A stretch of 64,000 nt of DNA from Pyrinomonadaceae bacterium (lineage in GTDB: Bacteria; Acidobacteriota; Blastocatellia; Pyrinomonadales; Pyrinomonadaceae). The stretch is from assembly GCA_030841105.1 (NCBI GenBank), contig JAVEDE010000026.1, positions 1 to 64,000 of the forward strand. The letters run 5' to 3'. Position numbers and translations under genes: made by a program. Below the pieces are notes generated by a model. That model worked only from the letters and a program-made list of their open reading frames with translations, did not search any database and was not told where the DNA came from. This document shows, piece by piece, positions 34,501 through 45,152 of this stretch (within the stretch, counting starts at the first letter, position 1; each line of letters opens with the position of its first letter).

Positions 34501-35258
34501 TGCGCCCGCCTGCGCTGCAAGTGCGCGACGCGCGCGGTCGCTGGCAGACGGTGATTGAAGACATCGGCGTGCCCGTCGGTCGGCCGCAGACAGTCGTCGT
34601 TGACCTCACGGGGAAATTCCTCTCGCGCCGCCGCGAGGTGCGCATCGTCACGAACATGCGCATCTACTGGGATCAGATTCTCGTTGACGCTGCGGCCACG
34701 ACAACGACGCCCGCGCAACTGACGCGTCTCGCACCCGTCAGCGCGAACCTCAACTGGCGCGGCTTCTCGGCGCAGACGTCGCCCGACGGGCGCGAGCCTT
34801 ACCTCTACGATTACGCGCGCGTCTCTTACGCGTCGCCTTGGAAAGTCTTCACGGGTCGCTACACGCGCGAGGGCGACGTGCGCGAGTTGGTGCGCGAAGG
34901 CGACGACATGTTCGTCATCTCGCGCCCCGGCGACGAGTTGTCGCTCTCATTCGACGCGAACGCGCTTGCGCCGCTGCCGCGCGGCTGGACGCGCACCTTC
35001 CTGCTCTACGCCGACGGCTACAGCAAAGAGATGGACATCAACTCGGCCAGCCCCGAACAGGTCGCGCCGCTCCCGTTCCGGCGCATGAGAGAGTACCCTT
35101 ATAAGTGGCCGGAGACTTACCCGCACACGCCCGCCCACCTCGATTACCTCGAACGCTACAACACGCGCATCGTCGGCGCGCCGCTGCCGGAGTTGATAGG
35201 GGAAGGGGAAAAGGGGAAGGGGAAAGGTGAACTTAACAAAACCGCTTCGAGACGATGA
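31512..35258 (+). CDS. Large secreted TPR + CRTAC1/FG-GAP + ASPIC/UnbV protein with a long uncharacterised C-terminus
   Basis: 1248 residues from a GTG (31512). Signal peptide: FVFIVAALAALLLFAPPGAW. Residues ~45-240 hold TPR repeats (RANNLGVALLEQFKHAEGAE, PQLALAHINLAVALYNVPDA, ALARSRNG-like, TGANVNLGQLHAQRRNYAEA). Residues ~290-680 are FG-GAP repeats with D-x-D-x-D-G cores (FDYDGDGDLDLFEVTLDAQ, GDYDNDTRLDLFVL, ADVDHDGDLDLFIAGYADLS, SGDADGDGDTDIILRD). ASPIC/UnbV follows (~690-760, VRVLWPSGTVQSETEFP). The last ~450 residues are conserved-looking but unnamed: SSCPYLFAWNGEQFEFVTDF, RYELRVTNELEEVLFMDKLE, VRIVTNMRIYWDQILVDAA, ANLNWRGFSAQTSPDG. The final ~20 residues come from a purine-rich repeat. 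Confidence 0.88.
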   Translation: MPTRRLFVFIVAALAALLLFAPPGAWHPVTRHLSNVSAQGQSPAEAREAAYRANNLGVALLEQFKHAEGAEQFRRALKLDPQLALAHINLAVALYNVPDADAASRAAADALALAPAAPQPLYIQALIARSRNGTDEAVALFRRVLEVDPRDTGANVNLGQLHAQRRNYAEAERAFRAALDSEPYNNTALYGLANVLLRTDRREEGQRLLQQFQNLRQTGAGTSIGTNYLEQERYAEAVTSTGAERGLVERQTPDVTFNDATASVLPAAATPTPRPARPRGKLQLEFVNWQQLYARAGGGATLFDYDGDGDLDLFEVTLDAQRLYRNDGGKFVDVTSASGALAAKAVGAGLAAVAGDYDNDTRLDLFVLRDERVALYHNEGAGKFSDATATALGVAPYPYLSISAAFADVDHDGDLDLFIAGYADLSRLALAPRFYENADADFKSFDFTKMPAPNRLLRNNGDGTFADITAAAKVLGGTANAVAVVPTDYDNRRDVDLLVVNYAGAPALYRNLRDGTFRDVAREVGLDVRGRYLCAAAGDVNKDGYTDFFFGADDSAGTFALSDGRGRFKLASAPAATASATVAQFLDYDNDGLLDLLTVAPGGARLWRNLGGEWAEVTERAVAPSLRPGSSTNRPQWSRRVLASGDADGDGDTDIILRDTAGKLRVGRNEGGNRNRALGVRLAGRVSNRSGVESKVEMRAGSLWQKLEVYAAAPAPAPADLVFGLGRRARADAVRVLWPSGTVQSETEFPASSAASVVGERPKGEPRVIAATNTTNATLTVTELDRKPSSCPYLFAWNGEQFEFVTDFMGGGELGYWVAPGVRAAPDPDEYVRIRGDQLRPRRGRYELRVTNELEEVLFMDKLELVAVAHPAGVEVYPGEGLGSPLASEFRLFSTHAHARPPRSAFDEHGHDVRARIAQLDRSYPDDFSLERVRGYAGEHTLTLDLGEDERAQGKTQKGSAAAAMAAKARTLLLLTGWTDYAFSSDNVAAAQRGLSLRPPALQVRDARGRWQTVIEDIGVPVGRPQTVVVDLTGKFLSRRREVRIVTNMRIYWDQILVDAAATTTTPAQLTRLAPVSANLNWRGFSAQTSPDGREPYLYDYARVSYASPWKVFTGRYTREGDVRELVREGDDMFVISRPGDELSLSFDANALAPLPRGWTRTFLLYADGYSKEMDINSASPEQVAPLPFRRMREYPYKWPETYPHTPAHLDYLERYNTRIVGAPLPELIGEGEKGKGKGELNKTASRR
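35198..35229. repeat. Purine-rich repeat, single arm, inside the 3' end of a gene
   Basis: A run of AGGGGAAGGGGAAAAGGGGA-type tracts is translated as GEGEKGKGKGE at the end of the TPR-CRTAC1 protein. No opposing pyrimidine arm is present before the next gene, so this is a lone arm of the family seen as hairpins elsewhere. Confidence 0.7.
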
Positions 35259-35273
35259 ACAGCCGCTTTCGAG

Positions 35274-35801
35274 ATGACGAATACACACGACGTGGTTGAC
35301 GAGTTTGTGCGCGTCATCCGCGCGGCCGGTGTCCCGGTCGCCGCGCTCGACGCCGCGCCGTGGATCGAACAGTTCGAGCAGAGACTTCCCGCGCGGCTGC
35401 CGTCCTCCTTCCGCTCGCTCGTCACGCGCTATGCCTTCCCCGCTTTCACGGTCGGCGCGCTAGACCTGTTCGCCAACACCGGCGAGGGCGAAAATGATCT
35501 GGCGCGCGCCGTCTTCCGGGATAAGGTGCTGGCCGAAGTGACGCAGAGCGCGGGTTACATACAGTTTGCACGCCCCGTGGACGGTTCATACGATCCGATC
35601 TGCTTCGACACGCGCGGGCGAACAGGGAATCGTGAATACACAATCATCAGACTCGACCACGAGGCCGTCTTGCAGCACTCCCGCATCGTCGTCAGCGACA
35701 CGATGGCGAAATCTTTTTTCGAGTTCGTCAAGTCGGTTGTCGGAATGAAGGAAGAGCAACGCGGTAAAATCATCTACGTGAGCGAGCCGCCCGACTTTTA
35801 A
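35274..35801 (+). CDS. SMI1/KNR4 (SUKH) family protein
   Basis: 175 residues with the SUKH pattern: WIEQFEQRLPARLPSSFRSL, then VTRYAFPAFTVGALDLFANT, a middle AGYIQFARPVDGSYDPICFD, and an acidic end TIIRLDHEAVLQ with FFEFVKSVV. SUKH proteins commonly act as immunity proteins against secreted toxins in contact-dependent systems. No toxin, polymorphic-toxin or VgrG/Rhs gene is next to it; its neighbours are the TPR-CRTAC1 protein and a nitrilase-family enzyme (3-base gap), so a solo housekeeping or orphan immunity role is equally possible. Confidence 0.78.
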   Translation: MTNTHDVVDEFVRVIRAAGVPVAALDAAPWIEQFEQRLPARLPSSFRSLVTRYAFPAFTVGALDLFANTGEGENDLARAVFRDKVLAEVTQSAGYIQFARPVDGSYDPICFDTRGRTGNREYTIIRLDHEAVLQHSRIVVSDTMAKSFFEFVKSVVGMKEEQRGKIIYVSEPPDF

Positions 35802-35804
35802 ATT

Positions 35805-36830
35805 ATGGAACACATCAGATATTCGGTCGCCGCCTGTCAGGTTGATCAGCCGAACCCGACGGAGCGGCGCGAGATGCGGCGCAACACGGAGCGGATGTTG
35901 TCGCTCGTGGATTCGGCGGTGGCGGGCGCAGCCCCGTTTTTGCCGGTGCGGCTCGTCGTCTTCCCGGAGTTCGCGCACGCCGCGCCGGTCTTCCCGACGC
36001 TCGCAGAGTTGCGTCAGAAGTTGGCCGTGCCCATCCCGAACGAACACACGGAACTGTTACAGAAGAAGGCGCGCGAGCACAACATCTACATCCAGAGCGG
36101 CTCGATGCTGGAAGTTGATCCGAAGTGGCCGTCGGCGGTCTTCAACACGACGTGCCTCGTCGGGGCGGAGGGCATCCTCTACAAGTACCGCAAGGTGAAC
36201 ACGTGGATTCCTTACGAGGTGCACACCAGCCCGCACGACCTCGCGGGCTACGACGAGCCGCTCTTCCCGGTGGCCGACACGGAGATCGGCCGCATCGGTT
36301 GTGCCATCTGTTACGACTGGCTGTTCCCCGAAGCCATCCGCCAACTCGCCGCCAACGGCGCGGAGGTGCTCTTGCGCGTCTCGGCTTACATGGATCCGTG
36401 GGGCGCGACCGAGCCGATGGACTGGTGGACGCTCGTTAACCGCTGTCGCGCGTTGGAGAACACGGCCTACGTCGTCGCCGCCAATCAGGGCGCGAGCCTC
36501 AGGCACTACCCGCCCTACTCTTGGCCGGGCGGGAGTCAGGTGGTTGACTTCGACGGGCGACTGCTGGCGCAGGCTTCGCCGGGGCCGGGCGAGCGCATCG
36601 TCGTCGCGCCCGTGGACATCTCCGCGCTCAGGCACGAACGCGCCGCACGCCGCGGCCACCACATGCTCGCGCACCTGCGCACGGAGGCTTACCCGGTCTA
36701 CTCCGCGCACGTCTACCCGCCGCTCCGCGCCGCCGACAACGACGGGACAGACGCGCCGCTCTCTTATGAGACGAATAACGAGTTGATTGACGAGGCGAAG
36801 CGCGAACTTGATTCTTCCCGGCGTGACTAG
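35805..36830 (+). CDS. Carbon-nitrogen hydrolase (nitrilase superfamily)
   Basis: 341 residues with the full Glu-Lys-Cys triad: Glu in VVFPEFAHA, Lys in LYKYRKVNTW and Cys in IGCAICYDWLFPEAIRQLAA. The supporting second Glu is in the MDWWTLVNRCRALENTAYVV region. The fold hydrolyses a nonpeptide C-N bond (amide, nitrile, carbamoyl) in the cytoplasm. The long N-terminal block (RRNTERMLSLVDSAVAG) and an extra C-terminal tail (~310-341) separate it from NitFhit and biotinidase types; I cannot name the substrate. It starts three bases after the SUKH gene's stop and may be co-transcribed with it. Confidence 0.87.
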   Translation: MEHIRYSVAACQVDQPNPTERREMRRNTERMLSLVDSAVAGAAPFLPVRLVVFPEFAHAAPVFPTLAELRQKLAVPIPNEHTELLQKKAREHNIYIQSGSMLEVDPKWPSAVFNTTCLVGAEGILYKYRKVNTWIPYEVHTSPHDLAGYDEPLFPVADTEIGRIGCAICYDWLFPEAIRQLAANGAEVLLRVSAYMDPWGATEPMDWWTLVNRCRALENTAYVVAANQGASLRHYPPYSWPGGSQVVDFDGRLLAQASPGPGERIVVAPVDISALRHERAARRGHHMLAHLRTEAYPVYSAHVYPPLRAADNDGTDAPLSYETNNELIDEAKRELDSSRRD

Positions 36831-36911
36831 GATTCAAACGCGGCGGTCGCTATCACCGGGCGGCTTTTGGCGGGAGCCGGACGTGGCGGGGCGTTCGGGG
36901 CGAAAAACGAT

Positions 36912-36940
36912 TTGACAGGGAGTTGATTCTGTATTAAAAA
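36912..36940 (+). promoter_or_regulatory. Candidate sigma70-type promoter for the TonB receptor gene
   Basis: TTGACA (36912-36917) matches the -35 consensus; TAAAAA (36935-36940) is 17 bases downstream. Transcription would begin near 36947 and leave a ~187-base leader. The -10 is imperfect (four of six). Confidence 0.5.
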
Positions 36941-37072
36941 TCTTCGTTCGGACAAGCAACAAACTGTCCTTTCGCACGTCCCGTTAATCACACAGGAATC
37001 AAACAGGCTAAAATTTCTCGCCAGCGGTTGTTTATCTCAAGTTACCGACGGGTGCGCTCACTTCTTAAACGA

Positions 37073-37128
37073 GCCTCGAATGCGCCCCGATGAGCAGCAA
37101 CTCGACCGGCATCTCCGCAGCACGAGGC
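37073..37128 (+). promoter_or_regulatory. Possible hairpin covering the ribosome-binding site of a TonB receptor
   Basis: GCCTCG (37073-37078) can pair with CGAGGC (37123-37128), whose GAGG is the likely Shine-Dalgarno of the gene starting at 37134. A 6-bp match in 50 bases can occur by chance in GC-rich DNA, so this is weak evidence on its own. Confidence 0.3.
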
Positions 37129-37133
37129 CAGCT

Positions 37134-40676
<3,543 letters not shown>

Positions 40677-40699
40677 ACGGGCGGCAGCGGCGCAACAGT

Positions 40700-40737
40700 C
40701 GAGTGGCGGGCGCTTCTACAGGCTCGCCACTCGTTTA
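40700..40737 (+). terminator. Intrinsic terminator after the TonB receptor gene
   Basis: CGAGTGGCG (40700-40708) pairs with CGCCACTCG (40725-40733), with three further inner pairs, then TTTA. It starts 23 bases after the TAA of the receptor gene. The T-tract is short. Confidence 0.6.
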
Positions 40738-40776
40738 CTATCTGCCGCCTCTCGCACGCGCGTGGGCGAACGAAGT

Positions 40777-42564
40777 ATGCTACGTCCAATGAGTTATCCG
40801 GCACGTTCAAACCCGTCGCTCGCCTTCGCCTGCGCTGCCCTCTGCGCGTCGTTCGCCGCCGTTGCTACCGTCACCACGGCGACGCAAAAACGGCGCGCGC
40901 CAGCCGCGAATCAATCCGCCTCCGCTCCCGTCTCGAACGCGCCGCAACGCGCCGCCGCGCTCATGCAAGAGGCCGCCGCGCTCATGCAATCCGGCCGACT
41001 CGACGAGGCCGAAACAATCGCCCGCCGCGTCGTCGAACTCGTGCCGCGCGACGCGAACGCGCGCAACCTGCTCGGCGTGATTCTCGATCAGCGCGGCCGC
41101 GCCGCCGAAGCGGAGAGCGAATATCGCGCCGCGCTCGCGTCGAACCCGAAGGCCACAAACGCGCTCGCCAATCTCGGCGTCCTCTTGGCGCGCACGAACC
41201 GTGCCGACAAGGCCGTCGAAACTTTCGAGTCGGTCTTGCGTCTCGCGCCCGCGCACGGTCAGGCGACTTTCAATCTCGGCATCCTCTACGCCGCGCGCGG
41301 CGACTACGAGCGCGCCATCCCCCTGCTCGAACGCGCCGCGGGCGTCAACAATCCTACAGCGGGCAAGCAGGCCGCGCCGAAGACTGACAATACCGCCAAC
41401 GCCGCAACGGGCGACCTCTCGCTCCTGCTCGCGCTCGCCAACGCTTACATTCACGCCGGGCGGCCGAAGGATGCCGCCGCCCTCGTCGCCACGGTCGAAC
41501 GCGCCGCGGGCGACGACGCGCGCACGCTCTTCTCGCTCGGCCTCGCGCTGGCCGAAGCGCACGAGTACGCGCGCGCTGCCGCTCTGTTTGAACGCACGAA
41601 CGCGCTGCGCCCGAACACGCCCGAAATTCTCTACAACCTCGGCGTCGCACTCTACAACCTCGACCGTCTGGACGAAGCCGAGCGCGCCTTCAACTCCGCG
41701 GCCGCACTCGCCCCCGACGATCCGAACGTCTACTACCGTCTCGGCCTCATCGCCTCCGCACGCAAGCAGAGCGACCCGGCCATCGCGCTCTGGCAGCAAG
41801 CCCTTCGTCTGCGCCCCGACTTCGCCGAGGCGAATTTCATGATCGCCGAAGAACTCTTCAAGCATCAGCGCAGCGACGCGGCCGTCGAGTTCTACGAGCG
41901 CGCCATCGCGCACGACCCGTCGAAGCAGCTTTACTATATCCGCCTCGGCGCGGCGCATTTCCGTCGTCGTCGCTACGTGCAGGCGCGCGCCGTCTACCAG
42001 CGCGCCGCCGCGCAGTTTCCGCAGTCGTCCGAGATTCAATACCTCATCGGCTACGCCGCGCGCGGCGAGGGTTTGTACGACGACGCCATCGCCGCCTTCC
42101 GTCGCGCGCTCGAAGCGCAACCGAACAATGCCGACGCGGTTGCCAACCTCGGCTTCATCGCCAGCGAGCGCGGGCAGACGGCCGAGGCCGACGAACTGCT
42201 GCGCCGCGCCATCGCGCTCGACCCCAAGCACTACCCGGCGCATTACGACCTCGGCAAACTGCTGTTGCGCCTGCGTCGCTACGAAGAGGCGTTGTCCGTC
42301 TTCGAGCGCGGGCTGGCTCTCAACGACTCCGACCCCGGCATCCACTATCAACTGTTCACCGTCTACTCGCGCCTCAAACGCAAGACGGACGCCGAGCGCG
42401 AGTTGGCGCTCTTCAAACGACTCGAAGAAGCGCGCAAGACTTCGAGCGGCGACGCCATGCCGACGCCCCCCGGCGCGACGGGCGAACCGGCCGCCGCACC
42501 GCTCGAACTGCCCGCGTCGGCCACCGGCGAATCGAGCAAGCCGCCCGCGTCGCCCGACAGATAG
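40777..42564 (+). CDS. TPR-repeat secreted protein
   Basis: 595 residues from the ATG at 40777 (a second ATG at 40789 is possible). Signal-like segment: NPSLAFACAALCASFAAVAT. The rest is a superhelix of ~12 tetratricopeptide repeats with the canonical spacing (RLDEAETIARRVVELVPRDA, RAAEAESEYRAALASNPKAT, RADKAVETFESVLRLAPAHG, SDAAVEFYERAIAHDPSKQL, LYDDAIAAFRRALEAQPNNA, RYEEALSVFERGLALNDSDP), and a Pro/Ala-rich C-terminal tail. It is a protein-interaction scaffold, probably periplasmic, with no catalytic motif. It may share a transcript with the cytochrome c and GH13 genes downstream. Confidence 0.87.
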   Translation: MLRPMSYPARSNPSLAFACAALCASFAAVATVTTATQKRRAPAANQSASAPVSNAPQRAAALMQEAAALMQSGRLDEAETIARRVVELVPRDANARNLLGVILDQRGRAAEAESEYRAALASNPKATNALANLGVLLARTNRADKAVETFESVLRLAPAHGQATFNLGILYAARGDYERAIPLLERAAGVNNPTAGKQAAPKTDNTANAATGDLSLLLALANAYIHAGRPKDAAALVATVERAAGDDARTLFSLGLALAEAHEYARAAALFERTNALRPNTPEILYNLGVALYNLDRLDEAERAFNSAAALAPDDPNVYYRLGLIASARKQSDPAIALWQQALRLRPDFAEANFMIAEELFKHQRSDAAVEFYERAIAHDPSKQLYYIRLGAAHFRRRRYVQARAVYQRAAAQFPQSSEIQYLIGYAARGEGLYDDAIAAFRRALEAQPNNADAVANLGFIASERGQTAEADELLRRAIALDPKHYPAHYDLGKLLLRLRRYEEALSVFERGLALNDSDPGIHYQLFTVYSRLKRKTDAERELALFKRLEEARKTSSGDAMPTPPGATGEPAAAPLELPASATGESSKPPASPDR

Positions 42565-42590
42565 AGCGGAGAAGTAACATAGAGCGGAGA
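42561..42590. repeat. 18-bp tandem duplication at a stop codon
   Basis: ATAGAGCGGAGA occurs at 42561-42572 and again at 42579-42590. The first copy contains the stop codon of the TPR gene; the second copy supplies the ribosome-binding site of the cytochrome c gene. Confidence 0.75.
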
Positions 42591-42596
42591 ATGATT

Positions 42597-43013
42597 ATGG
42601 GAAGAAGAGGGAAGTTAACTGCGGCGTCGGCCGCGTCGCTGCTGTTGCTATTGTCCGGCATCACGTCGGGCGGGAGTTTTACGACGCGCCACGCGCGCGC
42701 AGCTACCACGACGGAGGGCGGCGCGCAGAAGAAGTTGAACGGCAAGCGACTCGCGGCCGCGACCGCTTTGTTCGAGACCAACTGCGCGCGCTGCCACGGC
42801 GCGGACGGGCGCGGGCAGACCGCGATGGGCAAAGCCTTCGCCGCGCCGAACCTGACCGACGCCGCGTGGTGGAAGAAGACACAACCGACCGACCAACGCC
42901 TCGCCAACTCGATCCGCCACGGGCGCGGCCAGATGCCCGGCTTCGGCCAGCAACTCTCCAAGTCCGACATCGCCGCGCTCGTCGCCTTCGTGCGCACGTT
43001 TGACGGCAAATGA
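42597..43013 (+). CDS. Class I c-type cytochrome (single haem)
   Basis: About 138 residues from the ATG at 42597, which has GGAG eight bases upstream; an ATG at 42591 is too close to it. Signal peptide: LTAASAASLLLLLSGITSGG. One haem motif CARCH lies in ATALFETNCARCHGADGRGQ, and the distal Met ligand is probably in GQMPGFGQQLS. The end SDIAALVAFVRTF is the standard C-terminal helix. It should be a soluble periplasmic electron carrier. Its position between a TPR protein and a GH13 enzyme is unusual; it overlaps the next frame by four bases at its stop (ATGA) if the longer GH13 start is used. Confidence 0.87.
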   Translation: MGRRGKLTAASAASLLLLLSGITSGGSFTTRHARAATTTEGGAQKKLNGKRLAAATALFETNCARCHGADGRGQTAMGKAFAAPNLTDAAWWKKTQPTDQRLANSIRHGRGQMPGFGQQLSKSDIAALVAFVRTFDGK

Positions 43014-43057
43014 CCGGCACTGCCCGCTCACAAATTTTCGAGGAACGACGCCAGCGC

Positions 43058-45043
43058 ATGCTACCTAACACGTCCGCCAAGTTGCTCTCGCGCACGACCG
43101 CCGTCGCCCTCGTCACCATCGCGTCGCTTTGTCTCGTCACGACCGCACACGCGCAAACCTTCGTTACGACCGCGCGCGCGCAAACCTTCATCGCGGGCGT
43201 GCAAACAGCCGCCGCTCCTTTCGTCTCGAAAGTCGAGCCGCCTTCGTGGTGGGCGGCGCACAGCGTCAACCCCGTGCGACTGCTCGTGCGCGGCAAGCAC
43301 TTGCACGGCGCGCGCGTCACGCCCACGCGCACGGAGACGCAGGCGAGCGCGGTCGTCACGAACGCGGCGGGCACGTACGTCTTCGTCAGCGTCAACATCA
43401 GCCCGACGGCCGCGCCCGGCGACTACCCGCTGACGTTGGAGACGGCGAACGGGAAGACTTCGATCCCGTTTCGCCTGAACGTCCCGCTCGACCCGGCGAC
43501 GCACTTTCAAGGCATCACCGCCGACGACGTGATCTACCTGATCATGCCGGATCGTTTCGCGAACGGCGACGCGTCGAACGACACCCCGCCGGGCGCGCCC
43601 CGCGCGGCGACCGACCGCAAGAACCCGCGCGCCTTTCACGGCGGCGACTTGCGCGGCGTCATCAACCGCCTGCCTTATCTCAAAGAGTTGGGCGTCACCG
43701 CGCTCTGGCTCAACCCCTGGTACGACAACTGGAACGGCATCAACGCGTGCGATAAGCCGTGGTGTCCGAACACCTATTACCACGGCTATCACGCGACGGA
43801 TTATTACGCCGTGGAAGATCGCTTCGGCGACATGGAGACGCTGCGCGAGTTGGTCGAGAAGGCTCACGCGTCCGGCATCAAGATCGTTCAGGATCAGGTG
43901 GCGAATCACGTCGGCTCGCAGCATTCGTGGGTGAATGATCCGCCGCTCGACAACTGGTTTCACGGCACGCCCACCAGCCACACGCAGAACCCTTTCCGCG
44001 CAGACCTCCTGCTCTCGCCCCATGCTTCCGACGCCGCGCGCCGCCCCGTGCTCGACGGCTGGTTCTCAGACGATCTCCCCGACATGAATCAGGAAGAGCC
44101 GGAGGTGGCGCGTTACGAAATCCAGAACGCGCTCTGGTGGGTCGGCATCACGGGGCTTGACGGCGTCCGGCAGGACACGATCCAGTACATGCCCCGCGCC
44201 TTCATACGCGACCTCTCCGTCGCGCTCCGCCGCCAGTATCCGAAGATGTGGATGGTCGGCGAAGTGTTCGACCGCGACCCGATTCATCTCTCGTATTTCT
44301 TCGGCGGTCGCCGCGGCTGGGACGGCACGGATACCGAACTCGACGCGCTCTTCGACTTCCCCCTCTGGCAAACGTCGCTCGACGTGTTCGCGAGCAAAGC
44401 CCCGGCCACCGCGCTCCGCTCGATGCTCCGTAACGACTCGCTCTACGCAGACCCGGCGCGGCTCGTCACGATGACGAACAACCACGACCTGCGCCGCGTC
44501 GCCTCGACCGACGGGATGACGCTCGAAGGCTCGATGCTCCACCACGCCTTTCTTTTCAGCGTGCGCGGCACGCCGCAGCTTTACTACGGCGACGAAATTT
44601 TTATGGAAGGCGGCGACGACCCCGACAATCGGCGCGACTTTCCCGGCGGCTTCCCCGGCGACGCGCGCAACGCCTTCGAGCGCGCCGGGCGCACCGCCAA
44701 CGAGCAGCGCATGTTCGAGTGGACGCGAGATTGGCTGCGCGTCAGGCGCGAGCACACGGCGATGCGTCAAGGCCGCCTCCTCGATCTCTTCTCTGACGAA
44801 GACGCCTACGCCTTCGCGCGACAAGGCGACGACGGCGAGACGATCATCCTCGCCTTCAACCGCGCCGCCGCGCCGAAGCGGATCAGTGCGCCCGCCGCGT
44901 TCGTCGGCGCGCCCGACGGCGCGGAACTCTTGCCGCTGCTGGTGGCGAAAAAAGGCGAGCGGGTCGCGGGCGGCGAGATCAGTTTTAACGTGCCCGCGCG
45001 CACGGCGGTCGCCTACCGGGTCGCGCGTGGCGTCGCCCCTTGA
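43058..45043 (+). CDS. Secreted GH13 alpha-amylase/cyclomaltodextrinase-like enzyme
   Basis: About 661 residues. Residues ~40-140 are an N-terminal IPT/E-set-like domain (SKVEPPSWWAAHSVNPVRLL). The GH13 barrel follows: DDVIYLIMPDRFANGDASND, YLKELGVTALWLNPWYDN, GIKIVQDQVANHVGSQHSWV, nucleophile Asp in GLDGVRQDTIQY, acid/base Glu in MVGEVFDRDP, and stabiliser Asp in TNNHDLRRVA. The layout resembles SusA/neopullulanase, which cut alpha-1,4-glucans and cyclodextrins. The signal peptide carries a 27-bp tandem duplication giving two cleavage sites (AHA-Q, ARA-Q). I use the ATG at 43058; one at 43010 overlaps the cytochrome stop as ATGA and is also possible. Confidence 0.88.
   Translation: MLPNTSAKLLSRTTAVALVTIASLCLVTTAHAQTFVTTARAQTFIAGVQTAAAPFVSKVEPPSWWAAHSVNPVRLLVRGKHLHGARVTPTRTETQASAVVTNAAGTYVFVSVNISPTAAPGDYPLTLETANGKTSIPFRLNVPLDPATHFQGITADDVIYLIMPDRFANGDASNDTPPGAPRAATDRKNPRAFHGGDLRGVINRLPYLKELGVTALWLNPWYDNWNGINACDKPWCPNTYYHGYHATDYYAVEDRFGDMETLRELVEKAHASGIKIVQDQVANHVGSQHSWVNDPPLDNWFHGTPTSHTQNPFRADLLLSPHASDAARRPVLDGWFSDDLPDMNQEEPEVARYEIQNALWWVGITGLDGVRQDTIQYMPRAFIRDLSVALRRQYPKMWMVGEVFDRDPIHLSYFFGGRRGWDGTDTELDALFDFPLWQTSLDVFASKAPATALRSMLRNDSLYADPARLVTMTNNHDLRRVASTDGMTLEGSMLHHAFLFSVRGTPQLYYGDEIFMEGGDDPDNRRDFPGGFPGDARNAFERAGRTANEQRMFEWTRDWLRVRREHTAMRQGRLLDLFSDEDAYAFARQGDDGETIILAFNRAAAPKRISAPAAFVGAPDGAELLPLLVAKKGERVAGGEISFNVPARTAVAYRVARGVAP
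43136..43189 (+). repeat. 27-bp tandem duplication in a signal peptide
   Basis: 43136-43162 and 43163-43189 are near-identical and encode TTAHAQTFV and TTARAQTFI, duplicating the signal peptidase site and the first mature residues of the GH13 enzyme. Confidence 0.85.
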
Positions 45044-45152
45044 GCGCGCGGTGCGAGCGGCTTGATGATACGCGGCCGCTGTTGTAAAAGTAGTCGCAAG
45101 CGAGATACACGTTAATTAGCTCTGCTCAACTCTAAAGTCGAGGGGTTCGTCT

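Larger units (their letters stand above)
36831..37133 (+). other. Intergenic leader of the first TonB receptor gene
   Basis: 303 bases between the nitrilase and TonB-receptor genes. It holds a candidate promoter (36912-36940), then a ~190-base untranslated leader with a Shine-Dalgarno-sequestering hairpin candidate (37073-37128). An upstream in-frame ATG (37080) would lengthen the receptor by 18 residues and remove the signal peptide from its natural position. No small gene is visible. Confidence 0.45.

Noticed and set aside
40807-42351. 514-codon open frame opposite the TPR gene
   Set aside because: Mirror of the TPR codons; no signal or motif.
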